From: Phialophora verrucosa
Taxonomy: Eukaryota > Ascomycota > Eurotiomycetes > Chaetothyriales > Herpotrichiellaceae
Assembly (NCBI GenBank): GCA_002099365.1
Contig: MSED01000004.1
Coordinates: 2,666,001-2,730,000 of the forward strand
Direction: 5' to 3'
DNA length: 64,000 nt
Notes under the pieces: model-generated
Databases searched by the model: none
Told to the model about the DNA's origin: nothing
Seen by the model: the letters and a program-made list of their open reading frames with translations, nothing else
Shown: positions 1 through 10,353 of the stretch, one piece after another
Layout of the letters: each line of letters begins with the position of its first letter
Position numbering within the stretch: the first letter of the stretch is position 1
Made by a program: the position numbers and the translations under genes

Positions 1-696
1 TTGACAGCAGAGCAGCACTCTCCGCTAAGAAATGATCCATGATCGCAGACAAGCGTGGTGGGGAATGCCAGGCGGCTCAAGAGACTGCCATTTGAGGGAT
101 TGAATCACAACCAGTGATTTGACACTGACTCGAACGGGCCGTTGACTCTCCCCAGGTCCTAATATCAAGAAAGAAATGCGTGTGCATGCGCATTCATCGT
201 TGGAGTGGGAATTTCAGTGGTTGGCAACGGAGACGGAAGTGAAGGTGAGGCTTGAACTGCGGCGTCATTGAATCGGCAGCCTTGTCGGCCTTGGCATTCA
301 GCCTCGCATTCCGACTTGATTGTGATAGATCACAGGCTTATAATAGCGATATTGTACGCAGTCCTAGTCTCTTGACGCCGGGCAAGCTCACTTGGAACAG
401 ACTTCTTCCGTGGCTGTCACTGTACCAGGAGACAGCAGCCTCTGAGTCGTACAAGGATTTTACAAAACTCGGGGCTGGTGTCATGTCGACACACTTGAAA
501 ACCATCTCTAAAGGGTGCTTGTGGCGAACACAGATTCTCGTTCTAGGTATGATCCGGGTGCAAAGGAATCATAAACAGCATTATCTCATCTCATCTTCTC
601 GTAAAAGGCATGTCTCTTTCGAGTCGACAGTTCTGTCCTCCCTTATCCTGTCCGGTCACTTGACGGCTTCTTCAGACAAACAGCCCAGTGTGGTCG
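1..696. other. left edge, no supported gene
   Basis: I see no supported gene in this stretch. A plus-strand frame that is open over part of it has no recognisable domain and runs into the antisense of the next gene. It probably holds the 3' flank of the minus-strand gene that ends at 697, and possibly the flank of a gene beyond the left edge. Confidence 0.5.
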
Positions 697-2460
697 TCAT
701 CCTAGAAAAGGCGAACTCCCTCCCGAACCAGTCAAGACCTCCACATCCTCGAAATCCATATCCCAAGCGTCTATATCCGCCCACTTGCTTTTACTCGCCC
801 GCTGATTACTTTGTGTGTTTCCGATATGTCGCTCATCTGCAGAAAATTCACCGCTTGACTCTGGCTCTGGTGAGGCTTGATTCTCTTTGTCCTCTCGGTC
901 CGCGGTAATACGACGTCCATGCCCCTGCCCGCGTGGGTGGGAGCCACCATACGGCTTCAACATTCCTGCCTTGAGGTCTCCGACGGTATTGGACGACATG
1001 TTTGTAGTAGAATGCTGCTGTGATGGAGACTTAGTTTTGCGATTCGATGTGGAAGTGGAGGGCGTCAAGATTGGCGCAGTGGCAGAAGTGGTGAGAAGAT
1101 GGCTCGTACTTGATTTTGAGGCTGCTTGCTTTTGTTTGGCAGAGGCAGCAACTTTGCCAGACTCGGGTTTGGCTTTTGTTCTTGTCCGCGCGCCGCTCAG
1201 CTTGGAGAGCGGCTCTTTCCGCCGCGTCTTGCGACCATTTCTAGCGGGTAGGAAATTTGAGTCATCTCCCTCGTCCGCCAGCTCGGAGTCTGAATCAGCA
1301 GGATTATGGGTATCCCCGCGATTTCGTGTTCGTTCTCGGACGGTTCGGCGGCGCTTCGACGGCATTGCGGCTTCGAGCAGTTGTTTCGTCGTGATGGCGG
1401 GGACCGTCTTCGTAGCTTGCTTCTTCAACTTGGCGGTTGATGGAGGCGTTTGCTTCTTGGTCGGAGATGATGATACCGAGGAACTGCTTTCTGGGAGAGC
1501 CATGATATCGTCTACCTCGCGGAGGTTTTTGCGCTGTTTTCGACCCGATTCCCGCAAGGCAGAGACGGGGATTGCTGGGAGCGATGGTTCAAGGGCATTT
1601 TGAGATCGTCGAGCAGAGGAGAGTGGCGAGCTATTCGGCATCCGAAGCTTCTCATTTTCAGCCGGATCAAGCGGATGGGAGGCACCGAACTTCCGTTTTC
1701 GTGACGAGGACGAGAGCAAGGGTGATGAAGGGTTCGAAGTCGAGATTGGACGTTGAGGTTCGGGTTTGTTGAAGGGAGTCGATTCGTCGTCGGGTAGAAA
1801 TTGCTCTTCGTCTTCAATGTCGAAGCTAGATGAGTCCTGGTCAAGGTTTTGCAGAATACTAGGCTGCCTTCGTCTGGGTTTTAGTGTGCCAATAATCGAG
1901 TTCTCCCGTGTCGGTGTCGGTTGTACTGGTCTTAGAACAGACCCAGGCGGTTTCACAGCTGAAGATGTGACAGCTACAGGAGGCGGTGCGTTTGTCAGTG
2001 CCATCGTGGGCTTCTTGACGATCCCGTTCATCTGCGGCCGGTTCTCTTGTCGCTTCTCTGGAGGATGAGTATATGATCTGCCGCCGTTCGCTGCCACTGG
2101 CTCTTGTCCATTCCGCACCTCCTTCGGCCCATTCGCAAGAATCTCCCTTGTCGCATCCGTCAGACTCTTCCTCCTCTGCGCCCTGGTTGGATGATTGCCT
2201 GGCTTGTCACCCTTCCCGACGGCGCCCGATGCGTAAATCTCTTGACTTGCGACATTGCTCCCTCTCCTCCCATTGCGTTTGACTACAAGCCTATCGCTGT
2301 CATCGCTATCGTTCGGTCGAGGGCCGATGGGCTTATGCGCAAGTTTCTTTGCTAGTTCTGCTTTGGCGGGGCTGCTGCTGGGGATCTTTTGGAAGCGCGG
2401 ACTGCGCGGAGCCCGGCCGTTTCGGTTGAGCTGGCGACGCCGCAGAGGTGCGCGTGGCAT
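697..2460 (-). CDS. disordered basic nuclear protein with KEN box, function unknown
   Basis: This uninterrupted frame encodes 587 residues and I do not recognise the family. It is rich in Ser, Pro, Arg and Lys and has no hydrophobic segment, so it looks intrinsically disordered and nuclear. Basic patches such as PSKRRRTVRERTRNRG (middle of the protein) could be nuclear localisation signals. Near the C-terminus is REDKENQ, a KEN box of the kind read by the anaphase-promoting complex, and RKSL plus REIL near residues 95-110 fit the minimal RxxL destruction-box core. An acidic, aromatic block (WADIDAWDMDFEDVE) sits about 15 residues before the stop and looks like the most conserved-looking part. 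I infer a possible cell-cycle-regulated chromatin or spindle protein, but disordered proteins carry KEN by chance quite often. The start is the first Met of the frame; the final residues could be intron read-through. Confidence 0.65.
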   Translation of the reverse strand: MPRAPLRRRQLNRNGRAPRSPRFQKIPSSSPAKAELAKKLAHKPIGPRPNDSDDSDRLVVKRNGRRGSNVASQEIYASGAVGKGDKPGNHPTRAQRRKSLTDATREILANGPKEVRNGQEPVAANGGRSYTHPPEKRQENRPQMNGIVKKPTMALTNAPPPVAVTSSAVKPPGSVLRPVQPTPTRENSIIGTLKPRRRQPSILQNLDQDSSSFDIEDEEQFLPDDESTPFNKPEPQRPISTSNPSSPLLSSSSRKRKFGASHPLDPAENEKLRMPNSSPLSSARRSQNALEPSLPAIPVSALRESGRKQRKNLREVDDIMALPESSSSVSSSPTKKQTPPSTAKLKKQATKTVPAITTKQLLEAAMPSKRRRTVRERTRNRGDTHNPADSDSELADEGDDSNFLPARNGRKTRRKEPLSKLSGARTRTKAKPESGKVAASAKQKQAASKSSTSHLLTTSATAPILTPSTSTSNRKTKSPSQQHSTTNMSSNTVGDLKAGMLKPYGGSHPRGQGHGRRITADREDKENQASPEPESSGEFSADERHIGNTQSNQRASKSKWADIDAWDMDFEDVEVLTGSGGSSPFLG

Positions 2461-3266
2461 ATCGCGGCAAGAGCTGCGGATGCCGCTTCAAGCGATCGTG
2501 GCGATCTTCAGTTGAGTCCTAGATAACACGCGATGTTTCCAAAGATCTCTAAACGGCGACGCGTGGGAATTGGCGGACAAGGTTTGGTGACGCGGTGCGG
2601 AGGTGGAGGTCGCCCCGGTCGCCTACGCATCCCGTTCGGTGATGTTATGATTTTGTTTGTGAGGTCATCTTGGCGGACTTTGCTCCACGTGCGCCGCCTA
2701 AATCTCGCGGTACCTGTATGAGTACTTGTTACCTGCTCCGGATGGGATATCACAATATGTACCTCTGGGTGACCTTGGTGAATCGTGTTTTTCAAGCTTC
2801 ATTCACCTTCTAGTCGACTTGATTCACCTCGCCCTCACCTTGCAAAAATTTACATGTTGACACTACTCGTAGCATGCCCGAGGCGTTCCCGCTCTAGTGT
2901 TTACTTGAGATGGTTTTCATTGCACCCATATCGGCGGGCTTATGCCAAATGCATTTGGGGGCATTCTTTGAGCAGTGAATTTCGACTTCTTTGCTATGTA
3001 CATCGCTACAGTACCGTACCTGTGGTCTTTACAACAGCAAGTGCAGCGTACGGTCCCTGCACATGTCCACCCTTGTCTGCACTTAACAACAGTCGACGAA
3101 CACTAGATTTCCATCCTCGGAAGGCCTGAGAGCGGGTCAAGAGGAAGATTTGATTAAGCACCGGTGAGGTATCGTCCTGTCTCCGTGGAACACCCTCTGG
3201 AGCTATGAGTTTGCTGAGGGAGAGTTGACGTGTTGAAATTGGTATGAGCTAGACGAGGATATATCT
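2461..3266. other. intergenic, nothing recognised
   Basis: The stretch lies between the start of the KEN-box gene and the stop of the HET gene, both on the minus strand. It should contain the promoter of the former and the 3' UTR of the latter. Short open frames here have no recognisable content. Confidence 0.5.
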
Positions 3267-4967
3267 CTATTGAAGCTGTAACTCAACGTCCACCCAAGGT
3301 AGGTTGTCCATGTCTTGTTCAGCAGCGGGACTCTGTGGCGTCCAGATGCATACTCCTAACCGTTGACACGCGAGCTTCTCCCCATTTTGATCAACACGGG
3401 CCAACAGTAGCCCGACTTGGGAGCGGAGGAATATCTGTCTCTTAATGTCCCAAGTAGCTCGGATATCTCCCAGCCAGAGAACCCATACGTTTTGCAGTCC
3501 GTACTGCCACAGCACTTGCCGTCCAAGGGAGATGTCGCTCCACGTCGACGGGCTGCCACTAAGCGGAGTGTGAAGTAAGGGCAGCGCGTCAACCACGTGG
3601 GCGTCCAGCGCCATCTTGAACAAGAAGCTGTACGAGTCTTGGTTTCGCACCCGGGCGAGAAGGTCGGAGAAGAGGCAACGCGGGCCCCGGGCAACCATCG
3701 TTCCTGACTCCACGGTCAATTCGCTCCTCGGTCGCGGCTCCTTGTACATCTGGAGGGGATCCGGCACGGTAGACTTCTCGGTGATGCGCCAGCTTTTCAA
3801 CGGCTCCGGCGCCTGCGTGTGCACAAACATCTGGCCCAAGATCGGACACATTTTGTTGATAGCCACCGCGAACTCATCGATCAGCTCGGGCAGGGTGGGC
3901 TGTTCCTTGGGCCGGATCGACGTGCCCACGCGGAGATGGTAGATCTGCATAATGGCATACACACGATCGACGTCTCTGGACGTGATGCGGTAGCGAGCTA
4001 TCCCGTACTGCACGTTCGGATTGTCGCTGAAGAGGAAATAAAACCCAGCCTGAAGAAGCAGCTGCTTCATCTCGGAAATCTGCGCTTTCATCTCGAGACT
4101 CTGTGATCCCGAAGCCGCCGCCGGTGCCGACAATGACGACAACAATGACGATTTCCTAGGTCCCGGCTCGTCGATTCTCCTGTCAATGCACTCCAGGTCC
4201 TGGAACATGTTCTGGCAGTGGTTGATGAACATGGTCAGAAACATGTGGTGATCCGCGTCCCACGCAATGGGCTCGGCCTCCTTGGAGACGACCAGCGCAT
4301 CGTTCCGCAAAATCACCTCTTGAAGAGTCCATAGTGACGAGAACCACGGATCGGCGAAAAGGACCTTGAACGCCCCGTGCAGCGAAGCAACCACGTCAGG
4401 AAGAGGGACCTGTGCGGCTAGCTGGTCGACGTGATCGCGCAGCTGCAGACCCTTATCTTGGATTGTCGCCACGGCGGAGGTGAGGACGTCACGCTCAAGG
4501 TGTGAAAGCCAAACGAACACGCGGTGGGCGTTTTTGAAGATGCTGGCCTGCTGTCCGACTTCCTCGGCGTTGGCCTCTTGATCGTCTTGGTCGATGCAAG
4601 CCACGTCGATCCACGCCCAGTCAACGCCGTTATTGGCTAGGAGATTGACAACATTTTGGAATTCTTCGACCGTGAAGTGGTCTGGCTCGATAGGCGGGAT
4701 GTTCCATCGCGTGTTCCGCACATCCAGGGCCGGAGCTTTCGGATTCGTGCTGATCCTCCACCGGCCCCATGTGTATGTCAGGATGTTGTACTTTGGTCTT
4801 TCTACACCCGCATACACGTTGACTCCGTCCCTCTCTACCGAGGTCATGGTGGGGATGTGCAGCAGGCGCGAGGGCCAGTAGTCTGCCACACTGATCCACC
4901 CGTAGGGTAGCTTCCCGCTGGGATACGGGTGATCCTGGTCGTGCTCAGTTAGGGTTGTCATCTTCAT
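3267..4967 (-). CDS. HET-domain protein (heterokaryon incompatibility family)
   Basis: The frame encodes 566 residues without an evident intron. The HET domain occupies roughly residues 57-230 and shows its usual blocks: YNILTYTWGRW, then WAWIDVACIDQDD, then a stretch ending in ASIFKNAHRVFVWLSH, and finally WFSSLWTLQEVILRNDALV. The rest is a long C-terminal region with no domain I can name. In filamentous ascomycetes HET domains trigger cell death when genetically different hyphae fuse, and many genomes carry dozens of paralogues of unknown partner. No NACHT, WD40 or ankyrin module is attached, so this is a stand-alone HET protein. A second HET gene lies at 49474-51786 but is only distantly similar. 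The first Met is used; a second Met follows two codons later. Confidence 0.9.
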   Translation of the reverse strand: MKMTTLTEHDQDHPYPSGKLPYGWISVADYWPSRLLHIPTMTSVERDGVNVYAGVERPKYNILTYTWGRWRISTNPKAPALDVRNTRWNIPPIEPDHFTVEEFQNVVNLLANNGVDWAWIDVACIDQDDQEANAEEVGQQASIFKNAHRVFVWLSHLERDVLTSAVATIQDKGLQLRDHVDQLAAQVPLPDVVASLHGAFKVLFADPWFSSLWTLQEVILRNDALVVSKEAEPIAWDADHHMFLTMFINHCQNMFQDLECIDRRIDEPGPRKSSLLSSLSAPAAASGSQSLEMKAQISEMKQLLLQAGFYFLFSDNPNVQYGIARYRITSRDVDRVYAIMQIYHLRVGTSIRPKEQPTLPELIDEFAVAINKMCPILGQMFVHTQAPEPLKSWRITEKSTVPDPLQMYKEPRPRSELTVESGTMVARGPRCLFSDLLARVRNQDSYSFLFKMALDAHVVDALPLLHTPLSGSPSTWSDISLGRQVLWQYGLQNVWVLWLGDIRATWDIKRQIFLRSQVGLLLARVDQNGEKLACQRLGVCIWTPQSPAAEQDMDNLPWVDVELQLQ

Positions 4968-5466
4968 CGAGGGGGACAGGACGGCGCGCCCACCATTTTG
5001 TATATATTACGCTGGAGGAGTCCTTGGTCCGGCTGTCCGCTCTGGACAGAATGGGGCGGGGCTAAAATAAAACCCCTGGACACGAGTGATGCTACGAGGG
5101 TTGAAAACAATCCACGGTGTTAGAGTTGAGCAAGCCCGTCAAAACGATGACCTCGTTCTGGAGGCAGGGGGTACAGCTTCGAGGAGACCAGATGACATGT
5201 CCACGTCGGCAGTGCACCGCCTGGCGCGTGGGCAGCCCAACGACCTGCATCTGCTCAGCCTTATCCTCCAGCCTTGTCCCAGCCTTGTGGGTAGGCTTCC
5301 AGTCGCCAGTCCTTGCAGTGACAGTTTCAAAGATGATTAACCGCATCGGATATCTGTCTGATACAGAGTTGTTCTCATTCCTCATACATGATTACCTACA
5401 AGTGGTGGACGCCACTAGCCAAATTAGCATCCCCTTCTTGTCGTCGCGAGCGAGCGAGGAGCCATT
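4968..5466. other. intergenic, tandem minus-strand genes
   Basis: This holds the HET promoter and the 3' flank of the O-methyltransferase gene. I see no coding signal in the short frames present. Confidence 0.5.
4999..5010 (-). promoter_or_regulatory. TATA-like element of HET gene
   Basis: On the minus strand the sequence reads AATATATACAAAA, about 35-45 nt upstream of the HET start codon at 4967. It is a good TATA match; the short distance implies either a very short 5' UTR or use of the second Met. Confidence 0.4.
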
Positions 5467-6323
5467 CTATTTCCGAGAAGGCACATACACACTCAATTCC
5501 AGCCCGTTGTTGTACGGCAAAGTCAGGTTGATGAACCCACTGTCCTGGGCCCGCAAGTATGCGAACAATTCCTTATACCTCTCTTCCGACGCAATGGGGT
5601 TGTCGCTGATGACGACGGCCCCATATCGCATCTTCGGCTGGACGAGCTTCAAGGCTGGAAGCGCCATCGGTGCCCAGACTGTTGTCCACAGTCACGTCCA
5701 TCGGTCAGCAGGGGATGCTCTTACTTGTATTCGTACTCCAGCTGAACCCGGGCCGCGGCATGGAAATGCGACCGGGAGCCGCGTAACGAAATGGTACAGG
5801 AGAAAGGGGGGGAAGGGAGGGAAGCAGGGAGGCACTCACTGTCCAAAAGCAAGACGTCGACCTCGGCAGGCAGATTCGCCTTCAACGTCTCGCGCAGATC
5901 CCCGACCCTCAGGTCAATGTGTCGCGACACCTCGTCGCCGGCCTCGGCCCAGTATGCCCGCGCCCGCTCGGCCTTGGAGGGCTCGTGTTCCGTGCCGATC
6001 ACCGTGCCCGTGCCGCCCGTGGCTTCGACGTTCCGCGTCACCGCCAGGCCCAGGTACATGGTGCTGACGCCAAAGCTGGTCCCCGCCTCGACGATGTTCT
6101 TGGCGTTGAGCGCCCGGCAGAGCGTGTACAGGCAGTGGCATTTGTCCTGGTCGAGGGCGATGAACTTGTCCTGGACAGCTTGCTTGAAGTCCTGCGCCGA
6201 GGAGCTGGCGTGTTTGGAAATGTCGAACGCCGCTTCTTGGGCTTCGGACTGTCGGTGCAGCCGGTCGAGGAGGGCGAGGACGTGGTCGGATGTTTCGACG
6301 GGGTTGGGGAATTGATACGCCAT
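5467..6323 (-). CDS. SAM-dependent O-methyltransferase, family 3 (caffeoyl-CoA type)
   Basis: Two exons, 6323-5840 and 5678-5467, give 231 residues, the normal length for this family. The intron (5679-5839) has a GTGAGT donor and the splice restores the family-typical run LLLDIWAPMALPALKLV. Seen motifs: the SAM-binding loop NIVEAGTSFGVSTMYLGLA, the second acidic site GTVIGTEHEPSKAERA, and the catalytic-region LLLD followed by GAVVISDN in exon 2. These enzymes methylate catechol-type or other small phenolic acceptors; the substrate here is unknown and there is no obvious biosynthetic partner next door. The intron, about 160 nt, is long for this window. The same frame stays open upstream through a 14-bp repeat array to position 6665, but the family homology begins at the Met at 6323, so that start is chosen. 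Confidence 0.88.
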
Positions 6324-6356
6324 TGGATTTCTCACACACACTCTCTCTGTGTCTCT

Positions 6357-6440
6357 CTGTCTGTCTCTCTCTGTCTGTCTCTCTCTGTCTGTCTCTCTCT
6401 GTCTGTCTCTCTCTGTCTGTCTCTCTCTGTCTGTCTCTCT
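6357..6440. repeat. six perfect 14-bp tandem repeats (CTGTCTGTCTCTCT)
   Basis: Six exact copies of CTGTCTGTCTCTCT run from 6357 to 6440, flanked by further CT/GT dinucleotide tract. On the minus strand this is a polypurine array 34 nt upstream of the O-methyltransferase start codon, so it probably sits in the 5' UTR or core promoter. Confidence 0.95.
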
Positions 6441-7387
6441 CTCTCTCTCGCTGTCTCTCTTTGTATGTCTTGCTGAGATGGCTGTGTCTGGAATCGAGAC
6501 AAGGATTTGCGACCAGCTATGGATTACATCGAATAGCGCATTATATACATACCGAGAGGTGGACCTGCTTGTGAGTTGCGGGACAATGGCGGCGCTGGAG
6601 AGTAAGTATGTACGTACTACTTTAGCAACGTGCGGAGTCCATGTTACATCCATCCGACTCGCCATTGGATTCGTATCCAGCTGCTGCCGAATTCCAAGCT
6701 ACGTACATCGTTCTCCGACTTTCGGAGGCATTGACTTTTCGAGACTATGGCCACGCACTCGTACATGGGATAAGGAAGCTGAGCCAACGGTCGCCCCTCC
6801 GAGGAGAAAGCACGTCTCAAGGCCAGGAGGTTCGGAAAGTGGAAGGTCATATGAGAAGAAGGGGTCTTCGGATAGCATTTCTGTGACATGACCATCAGGC
6901 AGAAACACGGGAGACAACGAGAGACTTCCAAGACCTCGGCGCTGGAATTTGCCGACCAGACTGCCGTGACGGACGGGTCCTCACTTCGGTTCTCCTTATT
7001 GACGGCTTGGGTAATTATGAGTCACAGCATCGTTGTTTTGGCCTTCATGGATGCGCATTACTCTATGCTCTAGATGCTCCATATGCAGCATGCCGATGCC
7101 TCGATCACCAGTCAAAGTCAAAGGTGGGCGGGTGTGCTCCCCGGCATCGTATACTCCCCCTTTCTCCCAGCCTGACGTTCACAAAGAAAGCGATCAAACT
7201 TGGCCGGGTCCGCTTCTCAGAAACGCGGCCGGGAAACGCTGGAAAACGTTAAGGCTTTGCTGCGATCGTGCACAGCCGGTGCCCCCCTCGAAGTGACATA
7301 TTGCGCGAAGCTCCTGCCATGCTATATGTCCAGGACCTCGATACCACGTCTAAGGGGCAGCAATGCCCGACCGCGTCCCTTTCAGGT
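6441..7387. other. intergenic, nothing recognised
   Basis: The stretch runs from beyond the repeat array to the stop codon of the permease gene, both genes being on the minus strand. It should include the O-methyltransferase promoter and the permease 3' UTR. Short frames on both strands show no family resemblance. Confidence 0.5.
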
Positions 7388-9339
7388 TCAAGCGCTCTTG
7401 CGGACATATTCCACAGGTCCAACATAGTGATGTCGTGCCCAAAACACATAGTATCCTCCCCCAATGATGAGCACTCCACCGTAAGCCAGGCACGACCAAT
7501 TCATGGTCTGGGGAGTCGGGTGTGCCATTCCTGGGAAGAAGCTCATGACAAAGGCCAAGAGGAGGAAGGCGATGGAGGCTAGGTTGATGGGAAGTCCTAA
7601 TGGACCCAGGTTGAAAGCGCGGTCGAGAAGGGGTTGCTTATGAATGCGACGAAGGGCGACGCAGCTGATCGAGACGAGGTAGGAGGAAAGTAATGCCGCG
7701 ACGCCAAGCGATAAGATCTGATTGAAGGCTACGGTCGAACCGATGTTGATCAAAGAAAATAGGACCGAGAAGCCGATGGTGAAACATACGGCTTGATACT
7801 AGGTTAGACAGCGGACGAAATGGCTACGTGGCCTGCGACTCACCGTTGGCCGGAATTTCGGTGCGATTCCCGACTTTAGCGAACCAAGTGTGGAAGGGCA
7901 AGCCTTTGTCACGGGCGAAGGCGAACAGTTGTCGGGACGCAGTGGCCATGTTCGTCATGCCGTTCGCGATAGACGAAAGAACGAGGATGCATGACATTGC
8001 CGTAGCACCGCCCTTCGATCCGGTGGCGTTGTAGAAGACTTGGATGAAGGGATAGCCGGTCGGCGTCGCAATGACGCTATCTAGGTCGCCCAATGTGTCT
8101 GAGAGACGTCAATACGCGTAGCTGAGAGCGGATGCTCTCATCAAGTGATCAGGTCACCTTACAGCAAAAGGTACTGTAGGGTTTGTCAGTGGGAGTTGGT
8201 AGTTTCGCGGATCGACAGCATACATGAGCATCACAAAGCCCAGCGCTCCATTAATGATTGAAGTCCATATCATGACTCTTGGGAGAGTCTTGGAAGCGTT
8301 TCTCAACTCCTCAGCCATGTGGACAGCTGCGTCGGCACCAAGAAAAGCAGTGGTAGGTGTGATCAAGCCAACAAGAGTTGCGAGACCGGCTGCGGACAGT
8401 TAGCAGGATTCGGACCAGTTAACATTATGGCTCGTACTCGAACCCCATTCGCCGCCATCTTCGAAGACGGTCCAAATCTGATGAGAGTTTCCTCGCGGGC
8501 CAAGAGCCCATAACGGAACAAGTATGCAAATGAAACCCCCAATGTGCAGGCCGAGAACAAATCGCTCAACGAGTGGAAGATACTTTGCAAAGAAGGTGTT
8601 GAAGAACGCGACAAAGAGGACAATTGCAATGGTGAGCAGAGTTCCGTGCCACCGTTCGTAGCTGTAACTGTCGTTGTTGAGGACGAAGAGACCTTGGATC
8701 TCAGTCGCTGCGAGGAAACATCCTATCGAGACTCCGCTCTGCCAGCCGAGTGTACAGAGCCACCCCACGATGAAAGATAGCAGCTTCTGCTGGTTTCGAG
8801 GCGCAAACTCAGAGATCCAGTGGTACTGACCCCCTGTGGCTGTATGAGTCGCGGAAGCGTTCGACCAGGGACAACTAAATATTGTACACACCTGCTGTCG
8901 GTGCCATGGAAGCCATCTCAGCCATGGAAATGTTGACGAGGCTGAAGAAGAAAACGACGATGATGTACATATATATCAGGCCAGCTGTACCACCATTACC
9001 GAGACCAAAGACAATGGTCCTAGAGCGCTCGCGGTCAATCGAAACCATATCGGGACTTTTGCAGACCTACCCAAGTAAAGCTTGCCACGTCTGCATCAGA
9101 ATCATAGCAAACCCGAAGATGGACAAGAATCCAAAGTTTCGCTGCGGTCGTGTCGTCAGCCTACCTATTCTTACGAAGTCGACGGTACACTGAGTTACCC
9201 TAAATAGTTGTTCTTTGCCCATACGTTTCATATCTTCGACATCTCTCACGGTCCCCAGCTTCTCACCGAGGACGGCATCATTGCTATCACTCACGGAGAC
9301 CTCTTCGCCACGTGCTGCAACTTCGGCAACTTTGCTCAT
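7388..9339 (-). CDS. amino acid/choline permease, APC superfamily (UGA4/HNM1-like)
   Basis: Eight exons give 523 residues: 9339-9199, 9141-9071, 9019-8892, 8833-8438, 8389-8224, 8173-8163, 8098-7844 and 7791-7388. All junctions keep frame. The product is a twelve-helix plasma-membrane permease of the GABA/choline branch of the APC superfamily. Recognisable parts are RNFGFLSIFGFA at the first helix, GNGGTAGLIYMYIIVV, NISMAEMASMAPTAGGQYHW, the TGLATLVGLITPTTAFLGADAAVHMAEELRNAS segment, TPTGYPFIQVFYNATGS, and RDKGLPFHTWFAKV. Exon six is only 11 nt, flanked by introns of 50 and 64 nt; without it the conserved ITFCYTLGDLDS run cannot be made. The last intron's acceptor is CAAG at 7792, because an upstream CTAG lies too close to the CTAAC branch site. 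Substrate is inferred at family level only (GABA, choline or related amines). Confidence 0.92.
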
Positions 9340-10353
9340 GTTGAGAATTGAGCCAACAATGGAGATCAAAGGCAGAGACGAGCAAACGATATCGAACAGA
9401 TGGCACAGAAGAGAGGGTGGTTGGGGAGATGTCACTGATATACTCGTACACACGCCTTCAGACCTTGAGGAGATAAAGTCATTTCGTGACCGCTCCATAT
9501 CCGACGAGGAGCTGCTGCAATTGCGCGCAGGATACCATGCCTCCTCGTACCTGTGCCAATCAAAATCAAGCAGAATGATAGGACGCCTAAGCGGGGTAAC
9601 CCTGTAGGCGTGGAACGGCACGCTGCGAAGCTTCGAGGCAGATGCTTATCGGCATACTCGCGAAGGAAGAGGAAGGTGAGAAAAGAACCAGCCAGTCACG
9701 CCAGCGTGACAGTTGGCAGTCCTGCGTGTCAAGATGGGGAAAGTCTGCCGGCACCCAACCTGGAAGCCGCTAGCCTCATACGGTTTAACCTCGCAGCGAG
9801 TTGATGACACAGCAATGGCACGTGATGCTTCAACTTATTTCTGATTCCTTTCGGCTTCGAAGTTCAGTGTCGACCACCTCGTCCATCGACAGCGTCCCTT
9901 CCGGCCTTGTATGACTGACATGTTGTCATTCGGTCATGCACGACGGACTCTCTTGCCAGGATGATCGTCTGATCAGCTGGTATTGCTACATTATGAAACG
10001 TTCTCCACGAAGCCGAGTGAGCCGAATCACCACAGTCCCTAGACGCGGAACAGTTTCCAATGGAGCGCGAAATCAGCCTCCAACCTTGCATGCAGCACCC
10101 AGTCCGACTCCAGCCGACTACTTTAGCATTGCTCATGTGTGATGCACGTGGAAATCGAGATGAAACCTCTTACGAGCGAGGGAGATGCCTCAAGTGAAGA
10201 AGCTGGCCGTTGACGGTCAGGAGCTAACTCAACCCCAATATCAGTGCTAATTCTGTCAAGCACCAGATCCTCCACCGCAACCATCACCGTCCATCTTCAA
10301 GCAGTTCGCAAGTTTTTGCCCCGTCTCGGCTTCTTCCTTTATCCGTGCTCTAG
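9340..10353. other. intergenic, nothing recognised
   Basis: This is the promoter side of the permease and the 3' flank of the small secreted protein gene, both minus strand. A CACGTG core occurs at about 9820 and another at about 10145, without other context. No coding signal is seen. Confidence 0.45.

Noticed and set aside
252..908. 218-codon plus-strand frame near the left edge
   Set aside because: No recognisable family, and its 3' third is antisense to the KEN-box gene.
5117..6067. 316-codon plus-strand frame
   Set aside because: It is antisense to both exons and the intron of the O-methyltransferase, and its composition is an Arg/Pro-rich shadow.
6324..6665. N-terminal extension of the O-methyltransferase through the repeat array
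   Set aside because: The frame is open, but family similarity starts at the Met at 6323 and the repeat-encoded charged run is unlike any known extension; kept only as a finding about the repeat.
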